Below, in pieces: positions 27,404 to 34,066 of a DNA stretch of 42,923 nucleotides. Position numbers and translations under genes: made by a program. The stretch's first letter is position 1. Each line of letters begins with the position of its first letter. Source of the stretch: Flavobacterium sp. (lineage in GTDB: Bacteria; Bacteroidota; Bacteroidia; Flavobacteriales; Flavobacteriaceae). The notes below the pieces were generated by a model that had not been told where the DNA came from, ran no database searches, and saw nothing but the letters and a program-made list of their open reading frames with translations. The stretch spans positions 1 through 42,923 of the forward strand of contig NZ_JAGNYF010000016.1 in assembly GCF_017985075.1 (NCBI RefSeq). Reading direction: 5' to 3'.

Positions 27404-27850
27404 ATGAAATTTAACTGGGGAACAGGCGTAATTATAGGATTTGGAAGCTTTATGACTTTTATACTTTTTTTTGTGTTTTTGGTGCAATCAAATTCAAAAT
27501 ATGATAATGAATTAGTAGCTGATGATTACTATAAACAAGAAAGTAAAGTGCAAAGTGATATTGAAAGTCAAAAGCTTTCAAACGCCTTAAAAACAAAATT
27601 GAAAGTAGTAAAAACTTCAGAAGGCATTCAAGTATATTTTCCTGAAGATATAGATTATAAAAAAATAAAAGGAACTATTTCCCTATACAGACCGTCAAAT
27701 CAAAAGTTGGATTTTGAAATGAAAATTTCTTTATCAAGTCCAATAATGCTCATACCTAATCATAAATTGATTGGCGGTCTTTGGGAAATATCTATAAATT
27801 GGAAAGTAGATGAGGTTCCTTATTTAAATAAGGAAACGGTTTATTTTTAA
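27404..27850 (+). CDS. ccoH: FixH/CcoH family cbb3 assembly protein
   Basis: A 148-residue protein with one N-terminal TM helix (about 7-27) and a periplasmic beta domain. The segment after the TM, SKYDNELVADDYYKQE, is the FixH family hallmark, and the C-terminal GGLWEISINWKVDEVPY is also typical. It interacts with the oxidase and CcoI during maturation. It lies 24 bp after ccoG and 24 bp before the SafE-like gene. Confidence 0.92.
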   Translation: MKFNWGTGVIIGFGSFMTFILFFVFLVQSNSKYDNELVADDYYKQESKVQSDIESQKLSNALKTKLKVVKTSEGIQVYFPEDIDYKKIKGTISLYRPSNQKLDFEMKISLSSPIMLIPNHKLIGGLWEISINWKVDEVPYLNKETVYF

Positions 27851-27874
27851 TTTACGATTTGAATTATAGAAAAA

Positions 27875-28576
27875 ATGCTTTATTCTGCGCTAATATTTGG
27901 GTTTATAAGTAGTTTGCACTGTGTTGGTATGTGTGGGCCAATTGCTATGATGCTCCCAATAGATCAAAATAATTCATTTAAAAAATGGAGCCAAATTGCT
28001 ACTTATCAACTGGGTAGAGTAGTGGCTTATGCTTCTTTAGGTTTGCTATTTGGTGTTTTAGGTTCTGGTTTTTTCTTTGCTGGATTTCAACAGCAATTAT
28101 CTATTTTAGTTGGCGTTTTAATGATTTTAATTGCCATTATTCCTGAAAACAAATTAGCACAGTATAATTTTTCAAAACCCATATACAAACTAATTTCTAC
28201 TGTTAAAACACAATTAGGACTACAATTTAAAAACAAAAGTTATAAATCGTTATTTCTAATTGGACTTTTTAATGGGTATTTACCTTGCGGAATGGTATAT
28301 GCTGCTCTGTTTGGGGCTATGGCTATGAATCACGTTTTTTTAGGAAGTTTGTATATGATTTTATTTGGATTAGGCACCATTCCTTTGATGACTGTAGTAG
28401 TTAATTTATTAAAAAGTACCTCGTTTGCTTTTTATACTAAAATTCAAAAAGCCATTCCGATAGTTATCATTTTTATTGGGATATTATTTATTGTAAGAGG
28501 TTTTGGTTTAAATATTCCATATGTTTCTCCTAGCTCAATGAATTTACATATTCAGTCAGAAGTAAATTGCCATTAA
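27875..28576 (+). CDS. Sulfite exporter TauE/SafE (UreH/DsbD_2-like) family membrane protein
   Basis: A 233-residue polytopic membrane protein, about six TM helices. Family landmarks are SSLHCVGMCGPIAMMLP near the N-terminus, YQLGRVVAYASLGLLFG, and NGYLPCGMVYAALFGAMA in the second half. The paired Cys-containing motifs resemble the DsbD/UreH transmembrane fold. This family is usually found as the last gene of cbb3 operons, where a role in copper or thiol handling during oxidase assembly has been suggested. It is the last gene of the operon here. Confidence 0.85.
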   Translation: MLYSALIFGFISSLHCVGMCGPIAMMLPIDQNNSFKKWSQIATYQLGRVVAYASLGLLFGVLGSGFFFAGFQQQLSILVGVLMILIAIIPENKLAQYNFSKPIYKLISTVKTQLGLQFKNKSYKSLFLIGLFNGYLPCGMVYAALFGAMAMNHVFLGSLYMILFGLGTIPLMTVVVNLLKSTSFAFYTKIQKAIPIVIIFIGILFIVRGFGLNIPYVSPSSMNLHIQSEVNCH

Positions 28577-28667
28577 ATTTTTGCCACCAAGCCATAATGT
28601 CAAGAAGTTGTTTTTTACACTCGGATTGAAATGATTTAGGATTACGTTTAGTTAGTAATATTTTTTT

Positions 28668-28700
28668 AGACCTGACAGGTTTCAAAAACCTGTCAGGTCT
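28668..28700. repeat. Perfect 15-bp palindrome between the cco operon and hemN
   Basis: AGACCTGACAGGTTT and AAACCTGTCAGGTCT are separated by CAA. It lies between convergent genes and may act as a bidirectional terminator, though the T-tract after it is weak (TTTAGTT). The core ACCTGTCAGGT resembles a palindrome I associate with dispersed copies in Bacteroidetes genomes. Confidence 0.75.
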
Positions 28701-28704
28701 TTAG

Positions 28705-30066
28705 TTAAACCGTCATTGAAAATAATTCTGTTTGTGGCACCGCTCTTTTTAATCTTAAATCGAAAGCCATACAAATATTTCTCACAAATGCTTTTCCTAA
28801 ATCAGTAACAATTAGTTTTTTATTTTCAATATAAAGTAATCCATCTAATTGCATTTCGTAAAGTGAATCCAAAACATCATAAATTTCTGTAAAATAAGTA
28901 GATTCATCGTTCCAATTCGTTTCAAAATGGCACATTAAGTTTAAAATATGTTGACGAATTACTACATCTTCAGAAGTTAAATGATGCCCTCTAAATACAG
29001 GTAAATTATTGCTATTAATTTTTTGATAATACGTTTCTAACGATTTTTCATTTTGTGCAAAACTATTCCAGCTATCACTAATTGATGACACACCTAAACC
29101 AATCATTAGTTCCGTTTTCGAAGCGGTGTATCCCATAAAATTTCGATGTAGTGTTTTGTTTTTAAATGCTAAATACATTTCATCAGTAGGCAGAGCAAAA
29201 TGATCCATACCGATTTCTATGTAACCCATTTCAAGTAGCATTTTCTTACCTAATTCATATAATTGTCTTTTTGTATCACTTTGAGGAATGTCTTCATCTT
29301 GAAATCCACGTTGACCGTTTCCTTTTAGCCAAGGCACGTGTGCGTAACTATAAAATGAAATCCTATCAGGCAAAAGCGATTTTGTTTTTAATATTGTGTC
29401 TTCAATATCCTGAAGTGTTTGAAAAGGTAATCCGTAAATTAAATCGTGACCTATAGAAGTATAACCTATTTCTTTCGCTAATAAAGTTACTTTTGATACA
29501 TTATGAAAAGATTGCACTCTATGAATTGCAACTTGAACTTTTGGGCTATAATCTTGTACGCCAAAACTGACTCTTCGGAAGCCTAAATTATATAAAGTTT
29601 GCAAATGTTCTTTTGTAGTATTGTTTGGATGTCCTTCAAAACTAAAAATGTAGTTTTCAGCTTTATTTGCTGTTTCAAAAATACCTTCAAGTAATAAAGT
29701 TAAATTTTCTGCAGAAAAAAAAGTTGGCGTTCCGCCTCCCAAATGAATTTCTTTAATATTCGGTTTTCTTGAAAATAAATTGCAGTACAAACGCCATTCT
29801 TTTATTACGGCTTGTATATAAGGCAATTCTACTTCGTGACGTTTAGTAATTCGTTTGTTACAACCACAAAAAGTACATAAACTTTCACAAAAAGGCAAAT
29901 GAATATATAAACTTATGCCTTCTATTTGGTTCGAAATTTTAAACGTTTCTGTTAGATTTTGAATCCATTTTTTTTCTGAAAACGCATCTTCTTCCCAAAA
30001 AGGAACTGTTGGATAACTGGTATATCTGGGACCAGGCACATTATATTTTTGTATCAATGACGACAT
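28705..30066 (-). CDS. hemN: Oxygen-independent coproporphyrinogen III oxidase
   Basis: A radical-SAM enzyme of haem synthesis, 453 residues, which decarboxylates coproporphyrinogen III without O2. N-terminal GPRYTSYPTVPFW; the radical-SAM cluster Cys60, Cys64, Cys67 (PFCESLCTFCGC), with Cys69 as in true HemN; GGGTPTFF; the GHDLIYGLPFQT segment; and the C-terminal HemN domain with YTASKTELMIGLGVSSIS. The Cys pattern favours genuine HemN over the HemW-type paralogue. An Fnr-type box precedes it, which fits induction under low oxygen together with the haem-containing cbb3 oxidase. Confidence 0.95.
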   Translation of the reverse strand: MSSLIQKYNVPGPRYTSYPTVPFWEEDAFSEKKWIQNLTETFKISNQIEGISLYIHLPFCESLCTFCGCNKRITKRHEVELPYIQAVIKEWRLYCNLFSRKPNIKEIHLGGGTPTFFSAENLTLLLEGIFETANKAENYIFSFEGHPNNTTKEHLQTLYNLGFRRVSFGVQDYSPKVQVAIHRVQSFHNVSKVTLLAKEIGYTSIGHDLIYGLPFQTLQDIEDTILKTKSLLPDRISFYSYAHVPWLKGNGQRGFQDEDIPQSDTKRQLYELGKKMLLEMGYIEIGMDHFALPTDEMYLAFKNKTLHRNFMGYTASKTELMIGLGVSSISDSWNSFAQNEKSLETYYQKINSNNLPVFRGHHLTSEDVVIRQHILNLMCHFETNWNDESTYFTEIYDVLDSLYEMQLDGLLYIENKKLIVTDLGKAFVRNICMAFDLRLKRAVPQTELFSMTV

Positions 30067-30084
30067 AACTTTATGAATTTATCA

Positions 30085-30129
30085 CAAAACTATGGGTATT
30101 CACGCTAAATATTTATGATAAATATCATA
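30085..30129 (-). promoter_or_regulatory. Fnr-type box and promoter of hemN
   Basis: TATGATAAATATCATA at 30114-30129 is identical to the ccoS box. On the minus strand TAGTTTTG (30085-30092) matches TAnnTTTG and ends 36.5 bp from the box centre, the same spacing as at ccoI and ccoS. Confidence 0.8.
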
Positions 30130-30177
30130 CGAAGAAAGTAATGTTAATTTGAAATAAAAATAGATTTAGAAATCCAA

Positions 30178-30993
30178 TTACGTGTAAGAACAAATTAATT
30201 CTTTAATTAATGTTCTAATTTGAGGTTCGGCATTTTTGGCTGCTTTCAAAACTTCTTCATGTGATACACTTTCCATATTTTCTTCATTTCCCATATCGGT
30301 AATAACAGAAATTCCAAACGTTTCCATATCCATATGACGTGCAACGATTACTTCAGGAACAGTGCTCATTCCTACGCAATCGCCACCAATATTTTTTATC
30401 ATTTTATATTCGGAAAGTGTTTCATAAGTTGGGCCTTGTAGTGCAACATATACACCTTCTTCTATCTCTATGTTTTTAATTCTTGCAATCTCTTTTACTT
30501 TTGCAATCATATGGTGGCTGTATGGCTCACTCATATTTACAAATCTTGGTCCTAACCGGTCATCGTTTATTCCTCGTAAAGGATGTTCAGGCATCATATT
30601 AATATGATTTGTAATTAAAACAATTGAGCCTACTTTATATTTTGAATTGACACCACCAGAAGCATTAGATACTATTAATTTAGAAACACCCAAATATTTC
30701 ATTACCCTAATGGGAAAAGTTACTTCCTTCATACTATGTCCTTCATAATAATGAAAACGGCCTTGCATTGCGATTACTTTCTTAGTTCCAATAGTTCCAA
30801 AAAGTAAAGCGCCTTTATGACCATCAACAGTAGATGTAGGGAAATTTGGTATTTCAGAATAAGGAATGGTAAATTCAATGGAAATATCTTCTGCAAAATC
30901 TCCTAAACCGGATCCTAAAACCACTCCGTATTCTGGTGTGAAATTTGTTTTTGCTTTTATGAATTCACACGTTTCGTAAATTTGATTTAACAT
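30178..30993 (-). CDS. punA: Purine-nucleoside phosphorylase
   Basis: A trimeric class I PNP, 271 residues, which cleaves purine nucleosides with phosphate to base and ribose 1-phosphate. Landmarks are GVVLGSGLGDFAE (phosphate loop), GRFHYYEGH, VSNASGGVN, ITNHINMMPEHPLRG, GPTYETLSEYKMIKNIGGD with the base-contacting Glu, VGMSTVPEVIVARH, and VITDMGNEE. In class I enzymes the residue at the last motif is usually Asn in purine-specific members (TDMxxxE here). A -7 element lies at 31015-31022. Confidence 0.95.
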   Translation of the reverse strand: MLNQIYETCEFIKAKTNFTPEYGVVLGSGLGDFAEDISIEFTIPYSEIPNFPTSTVDGHKGALLFGTIGTKKVIAMQGRFHYYEGHSMKEVTFPIRVMKYLGVSKLIVSNASGGVNSKYKVGSIVLITNHINMMPEHPLRGINDDRLGPRFVNMSEPYSHHMIAKVKEIARIKNIEIEEGVYVALQGPTYETLSEYKMIKNIGGDCVGMSTVPEVIVARHMDMETFGISVITDMGNEENMESVSHEEVLKAAKNAEPQIRTLIKELICSYT

Positions 30994-31014
30994 GTTTTGA
31001 AGTATTTATTGACT

Positions 31015-31022
31015 CAAAAATA
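31015..31022 (-). promoter_or_regulatory. -7 promoter element of punA
   Basis: TATTTTTG on the minus strand, 21 bp before the start codon, matches TAnnTTTG. No -33 TTTG at normal spacing is seen. Confidence 0.5.
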
Positions 31023-31048
31023 CGAAAATTTTAGTATTTTTTTTAATA

Positions 31049-31088
31049 AAATTTGTAGAATTTTTTGTAGGAATCATTCTACAAATTT
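31049..31088. repeat. 12-bp inverted repeat upstream of punA
   Basis: AAATTTGTAGAA and TTCTACAAATTT are perfectly complementary with a 16-nt spacer. It lies between the punA promoter and the predicted small-RNA promoter, and could be an operator or a hairpin. Confidence 0.6.
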
Positions 31089-31113
31089 GTATCATTTATT
31101 TTATTTAAGTTTG
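31086..31113 (+). promoter_or_regulatory. Predicted promoter of the structured RNA
   Basis: TTTG at 31086-31089 and TAAGTTTG at 31106-31113 match the -33 and -7 boxes, with a 16-nt spacer, slightly short of the usual 19. The predicted transcript starts within the first stem (near 31116-31118). Confidence 0.5.
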
Positions 31114-31115
31114 AC

Positions 31116-31244
31116 AAATGTTTTTGCCCCCAAATTGCATATTATAAAATCTCCCCAATTTTATAATAAAACAGAAACATTTATGCTAGATTTTTTCAGC
31201 ATAGTTTTGTTAAAAGACTTCAAGGATACTTGAAGTCTTTTTTT
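31116..31244 (+). ncRNA. Predicted structured small RNA
   Basis: About 129 nt with no credible coding frame. The outer stem is AAATGTTTTTG (31116-31126) with CAGAAACATTT (31172-31182), with one G-U pair. Inside is a 14-nt C-rich internal loop (CCCCCAAATTGCAT), then the perfect 10-bp stem ATTATAAAAT/ATTTTATAAT (31141-31150, 31158-31167) with the loop CTCCCCA. A second hairpin ATGCT/AGCAT lies at 31183-31202, and a strong terminator ends the element at 31213-31244. A TAnnTTTG element sits just upstream. Family unknown to me; Flavo-1 RNA or a short 6S-like RNA are names to test, not conclusions. The weak point is that the terminator may serve the minus-strand operon instead. Confidence 0.5.
31213..31244. 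terminator. Strong hairpin terminator, best oriented on the plus strand
   Basis: AAAGACTTCAAG and CTTGAAGTCTTT form a perfect 12-bp stem with loop GATA. Seven T follow on the plus strand, but only four on the minus strand. It can end the predicted small RNA and, less well, the minus-strand operon finishing at 31291. Confidence 0.8.
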
Positions 31245-31290
31245 GTTTTATAGTTTAAAAAGTTTTGAATCAGAATCACATCTTTTGGTA

Positions 31291-32052
31291 TTAATTAAAT
31301 CCCAAATCATAACTAAATCCAAATAATATTTGTGAATCTGTGTTTTTTATTTCAATGTAAGGTGTAGAGTGAAAACGATATCTTATTGTGGTATATATTT
31401 TAAAATGCTCAAAATTATAACCTATTTTAGGTTCTAAATACATACGATAATCTTTAAAATCTTCCGAGTTGAGTTGGTAATAAAACACGGTATTGTTTTG
31501 TAATTTATCAGTAATTCTAAAGTTGAAAAAAGAACTAAAACTATATCTGTAATTTATAATATGTACTTCCTCGTTACTATTTTTTAAATACATTTCGTTT
31601 TCATAAAATGGACCAAAGGCAACATCTAAGTAGTTTTTATCTTTTCTATAAATATTTTTACGATATCCAATTCCAATTAAATACCGACTATTCAGCGATA
31701 AAGAAACTGCTTTTTGTCCTTGTACAAATGAATATAAAGAACTGTTTTTTAAGGAATAACTGTATCGTAATTGACTTGTGTAATCTGATGAAATTACCTC
31801 TTTGTCTTGTGAAATATATTCGTAATTAAAAAACAATCGAACTAAATTTTTATCTTTCTTAAACGCAAGTTGATTGGCAGAATTAAATTGTGTTAACTCA
31901 ATATTTCCAGTTGTATAATTTCCGTCAAAACTTGTTGTAAGTACAAAAGTACTATCTAATTTACTCGACATACTCTCAGTATTTACTATAGATTGTGCCT
32001 TAGCGAGAGATCCAAATAATATAAAACAAATGATTTGTATTTTATTTTTCAT
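31291..32052 (-). CDS. DUF481 outer-membrane beta-barrel protein
   Basis: A 253-residue exported protein. A signal peptide covers residues 1-19 (ending AKAQS). The mature part is a run of amphipathic beta strands with aromatic girdles (LVRLFFNYEYISQDKEV, SLYSFVQGQKAVSLSLNSRY, YLIGIGYRKNIYRKDKNYLD), ending FGFSYDLGFN with a terminal aromatic residue as in outer-membrane barrels. This matches DUF481, a family of salt- or stress-induced outer-membrane proteins. It is the last gene of a tight minus-strand set, 9 bp after the channel-like gene. Confidence 0.8.
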   Translation of the reverse strand: MKNKIQIICFILFGSLAKAQSIVNTESMSSKLDSTFVLTTSFDGNYTTGNIELTQFNSANQLAFKKDKNLVRLFFNYEYISQDKEVISSDYTSQLRYSYSLKNSSLYSFVQGQKAVSLSLNSRYLIGIGYRKNIYRKDKNYLDVAFGPFYENEMYLKNSNEEVHIINYRYSFSSFFNFRITDKLQNNTVFYYQLNSEDFKDYRMYLEPKIGYNFEHFKIYTTIRYRFHSTPYIEIKNTDSQILFGFSYDLGFN

Positions 32053-32061
32053 AACTAAATT

Positions 32062-33273
32062 TTAAATAGCATCATCTTTAAATATACTTGCAAAATCTGA
32101 AATATATTGATAGTATGCTGCATCGTTTGATTTTAATATTGAGACATTAACATGAAGCATTAGTAAGTCGTTTTTAGTTTTATTCTGAATAAAATTTGCT
32201 ATATGATTTTTTTCAGGTATACCAACAGTAGCATGTTTAGCTATTGATTTTTCGTATTTTTCAGAAATTAGTTTTGCTTTATTAAAGTATTGATTTAATT
32301 TTTCTATATCTGAAAAATAAATACCATTATCAAAACTAATATCACCTTTTTCGGCACCAATATTAAATTGCATTAAATACTCGTTATTACCTGCGTTTAC
32401 TAAAAATATGCAAATCCCATCATCCTCTTGCATAATTGTTGAAATATCCTTTTTAATTTCCTTTAAAGCTGTTTCCGAAACCAACTCTTCAAAGTAATTT
32501 TCATTATTAATCATATTAAGTCTGTGCTCTTCTAATAATGTAAATTGACCAAACTTCTCATTTGATATATAATTTGCTTGAAGTACATCGGAAATTGCAA
32601 GACCAAAATGACCAAAAAAAGGTTGCGTAAAAGGGTAAAGGTTTACTATTGTTAATTTAGAATTCCTGTTAATGCATTGGCCATAAGTTCTATTGAGATT
32701 TATGTATTCTAATCCAACAGTATTAATGCCATCTATATTTACATTAGTTATTTTAAACTTTTTTGAAAATTCACATACTTGTAAAACAGTACTCTCAGAT
32801 ATTCCCATTTTGTATTTAATGTCACTAATACTCAACCATTTTCTTGGTAAATGTGATACATTTAGTTCTCTTTTGATTTTTATTACAGGCGCTAAGTATT
32901 CTACAGTAAAAGCACTTTCTAATTTTGCTTCGAGAGCTGTTAATTTTTTTAATAACTTATCATTTTCTATTTCTTCAATAAAACCAGATGCAATAATACC
33001 GGCTGGAAGCGCAAACATTCCGACTCCAAGAATGGCAATTAATCCAGATAAAAATTTTCCTGCAGGAGTGATGGGGTTAATATCTTCACCTCCAGTAGAA
33101 GTTAGGTATTTATCGATTCCCCACCATAATGAAGTATAAAGATTTTCAAATGATTTAGGTTGTGCTTCGTGTTCTAAAAAATACATTAGTACTGATGCAA
33201 TGATAATTAAAACCAGAATCATTCCCAATGATACTGTTAATTCAGTTTTCTTGTTTTTAATTGCTTTTATCAT
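32062..33273 (-). CDS. K+-channel-like membrane protein with aberrant selectivity filter
   Basis: A 403-residue protein with a two-TM pore module: TM1 about 14-33, pore helix 42-58 (FENLYTSLWWGIDKYL), filter region 59-70, TM2 73-99 (LSGLIAILGVGMFALPAGII). The overall pattern is that of Ion_trans_2 voltage-independent channels, including the GMFALPAGIIASGF gate helix. The filter, however, reads STGGEDINPITP where the family has TVGYGDxxPxT, so the GYG triplet is replaced by GGE. A Lys/Glu-rich helix (103-122) follows, then a cytoplasmic domain of about 250 residues that I do not recognise. Overlap-free but tight (9 and 17 bp gaps) in its operon. It may conduct something other than K+, or be a gated non-selective pore. 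Confidence 0.72.
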   Translation of the reverse strand: MIKAIKNKKTELTVSLGMILVLIIIASVLMYFLEHEAQPKSFENLYTSLWWGIDKYLTSTGGEDINPITPAGKFLSGLIAILGVGMFALPAGIIASGFIEEIENDKLLKKLTALEAKLESAFTVEYLAPVIKIKRELNVSHLPRKWLSISDIKYKMGISESTVLQVCEFSKKFKITNVNIDGINTVGLEYINLNRTYGQCINRNSKLTIVNLYPFTQPFFGHFGLAISDVLQANYISNEKFGQFTLLEEHRLNMINNENYFEELVSETALKEIKKDISTIMQEDDGICIFLVNAGNNEYLMQFNIGAEKGDISFDNGIYFSDIEKLNQYFNKAKLISEKYEKSIAKHATVGIPEKNHIANFIQNKTKNDLLMLHVNVSILKSNDAAYYQYISDFASIFKDDAI

Positions 33274-33290
33274 AAAATAAATTCCAGGTG

Positions 33291-34022
33291 TTATAAGTTG
33301 TATCTTATAGGATTTGCTGCCCCTTTTTTCTTTAGATGCGCAATTGATTTATTTAAATAGAGGTCTTTTATTTCTCTTGGAGCGTCTTCTCCATTAAACC
33401 CCCATCTTCTATTTATTTTATTATTTTCTGTTGCAGCGGCATACCAATTGTTGATTTTAAAAACGCCTATAATTATACCTTGAAATTCAGATAATGCATA
33501 TTCTAATTCATTAATTCGATTTTTATTAATTACCCAAGATTCTTTAGTAGCTGCGTAAATGGCATTGTTTGAGTTTTTTACTTTTGCATATTGTCTGTTA
33601 ATATTAATAATCACAACATTATGTAATAAATTTTCAAGTTTTGGTGCATTATATTGTCTAATTAATTCATCAGTAGTTTTAATACCATAAAAACCACTAT
33701 TATGACCAGACACTTCGTTTGTTAATTTATTTAAATTAAAATTATGATAATCAATTAAAGTAGCTTCAACTAAAAACGCTTCTTTTTCTGTAAGTCCGTG
33801 ACGTATAATTAAATGTTGGATATCCAATTTTTTGTCTAAAATTTCTTTAATTTCAGTTTTTTTCAACGAATTAATTTCACTTTTATTTTCAAGAACTTCT
33901 TGCTTATGGGCAAATACTCTATTGTCAATTCCTTTACCGATATAAAAGACTTTATTTGTTAATGGATTTACTAAAGCATAGACGTAAAAGCCTAATTTAG
34001 TTACGGTTAAATTATCAAACAT
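33291..34022 (-). CDS. GIY-YIG nuclease domain protein (LEM-3-like)
   Basis: A 243-residue cytosolic protein. Residues 10-110 form a GIY-YIG domain of the LEM-3/COG3680 type: YVYALVNP (13-20), FYIGKG (26-31), Arg35 and His39 (NRVFAHKQ), and catalytic-type Glu86 (EAFLVEATLID). All key positions are filled, so nuclease activity is plausible. Residues 130-243 form a second domain with IYAATKESWVINKNR, a GVFKINNWY segment and RRWGFNGEDA, ending NPIRYN. I have seen this second pattern fused to such nucleases and suspect a PUA/EVE-like nucleic-acid-binding fold, but that is inference. It is encoded between the KAP NTPase and channel-like genes. Confidence 0.75.
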   Translation of the reverse strand: MFDNLTVTKLGFYVYALVNPLTNKVFYIGKGIDNRVFAHKQEVLENKSEINSLKKTEIKEILDKKLDIQHLIIRHGLTEKEAFLVEATLIDYHNFNLNKLTNEVSGHNSGFYGIKTTDELIRQYNAPKLENLLHNVVIININRQYAKVKNSNNAIYAATKESWVINKNRINELEYALSEFQGIIIGVFKINNWYAAATENNKINRRWGFNGEDAPREIKDLYLNKSIAHLKKKGAANPIRYNL

Positions 34023-34066
34023 ACTTAATTGATTTCGTTAGTGTTTTTTAAATATTTTTTCTCTTA

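Noticed and set aside
30997-31233. 78-codon open frame on the plus strand upstream of the terminator
   Set aside because: It runs through the punA promoter, the 12-bp inverted repeat and the RNA stems, with low-complexity Phe/Leu/Asn content and no recognisable domain. A structured RNA explains the region better.
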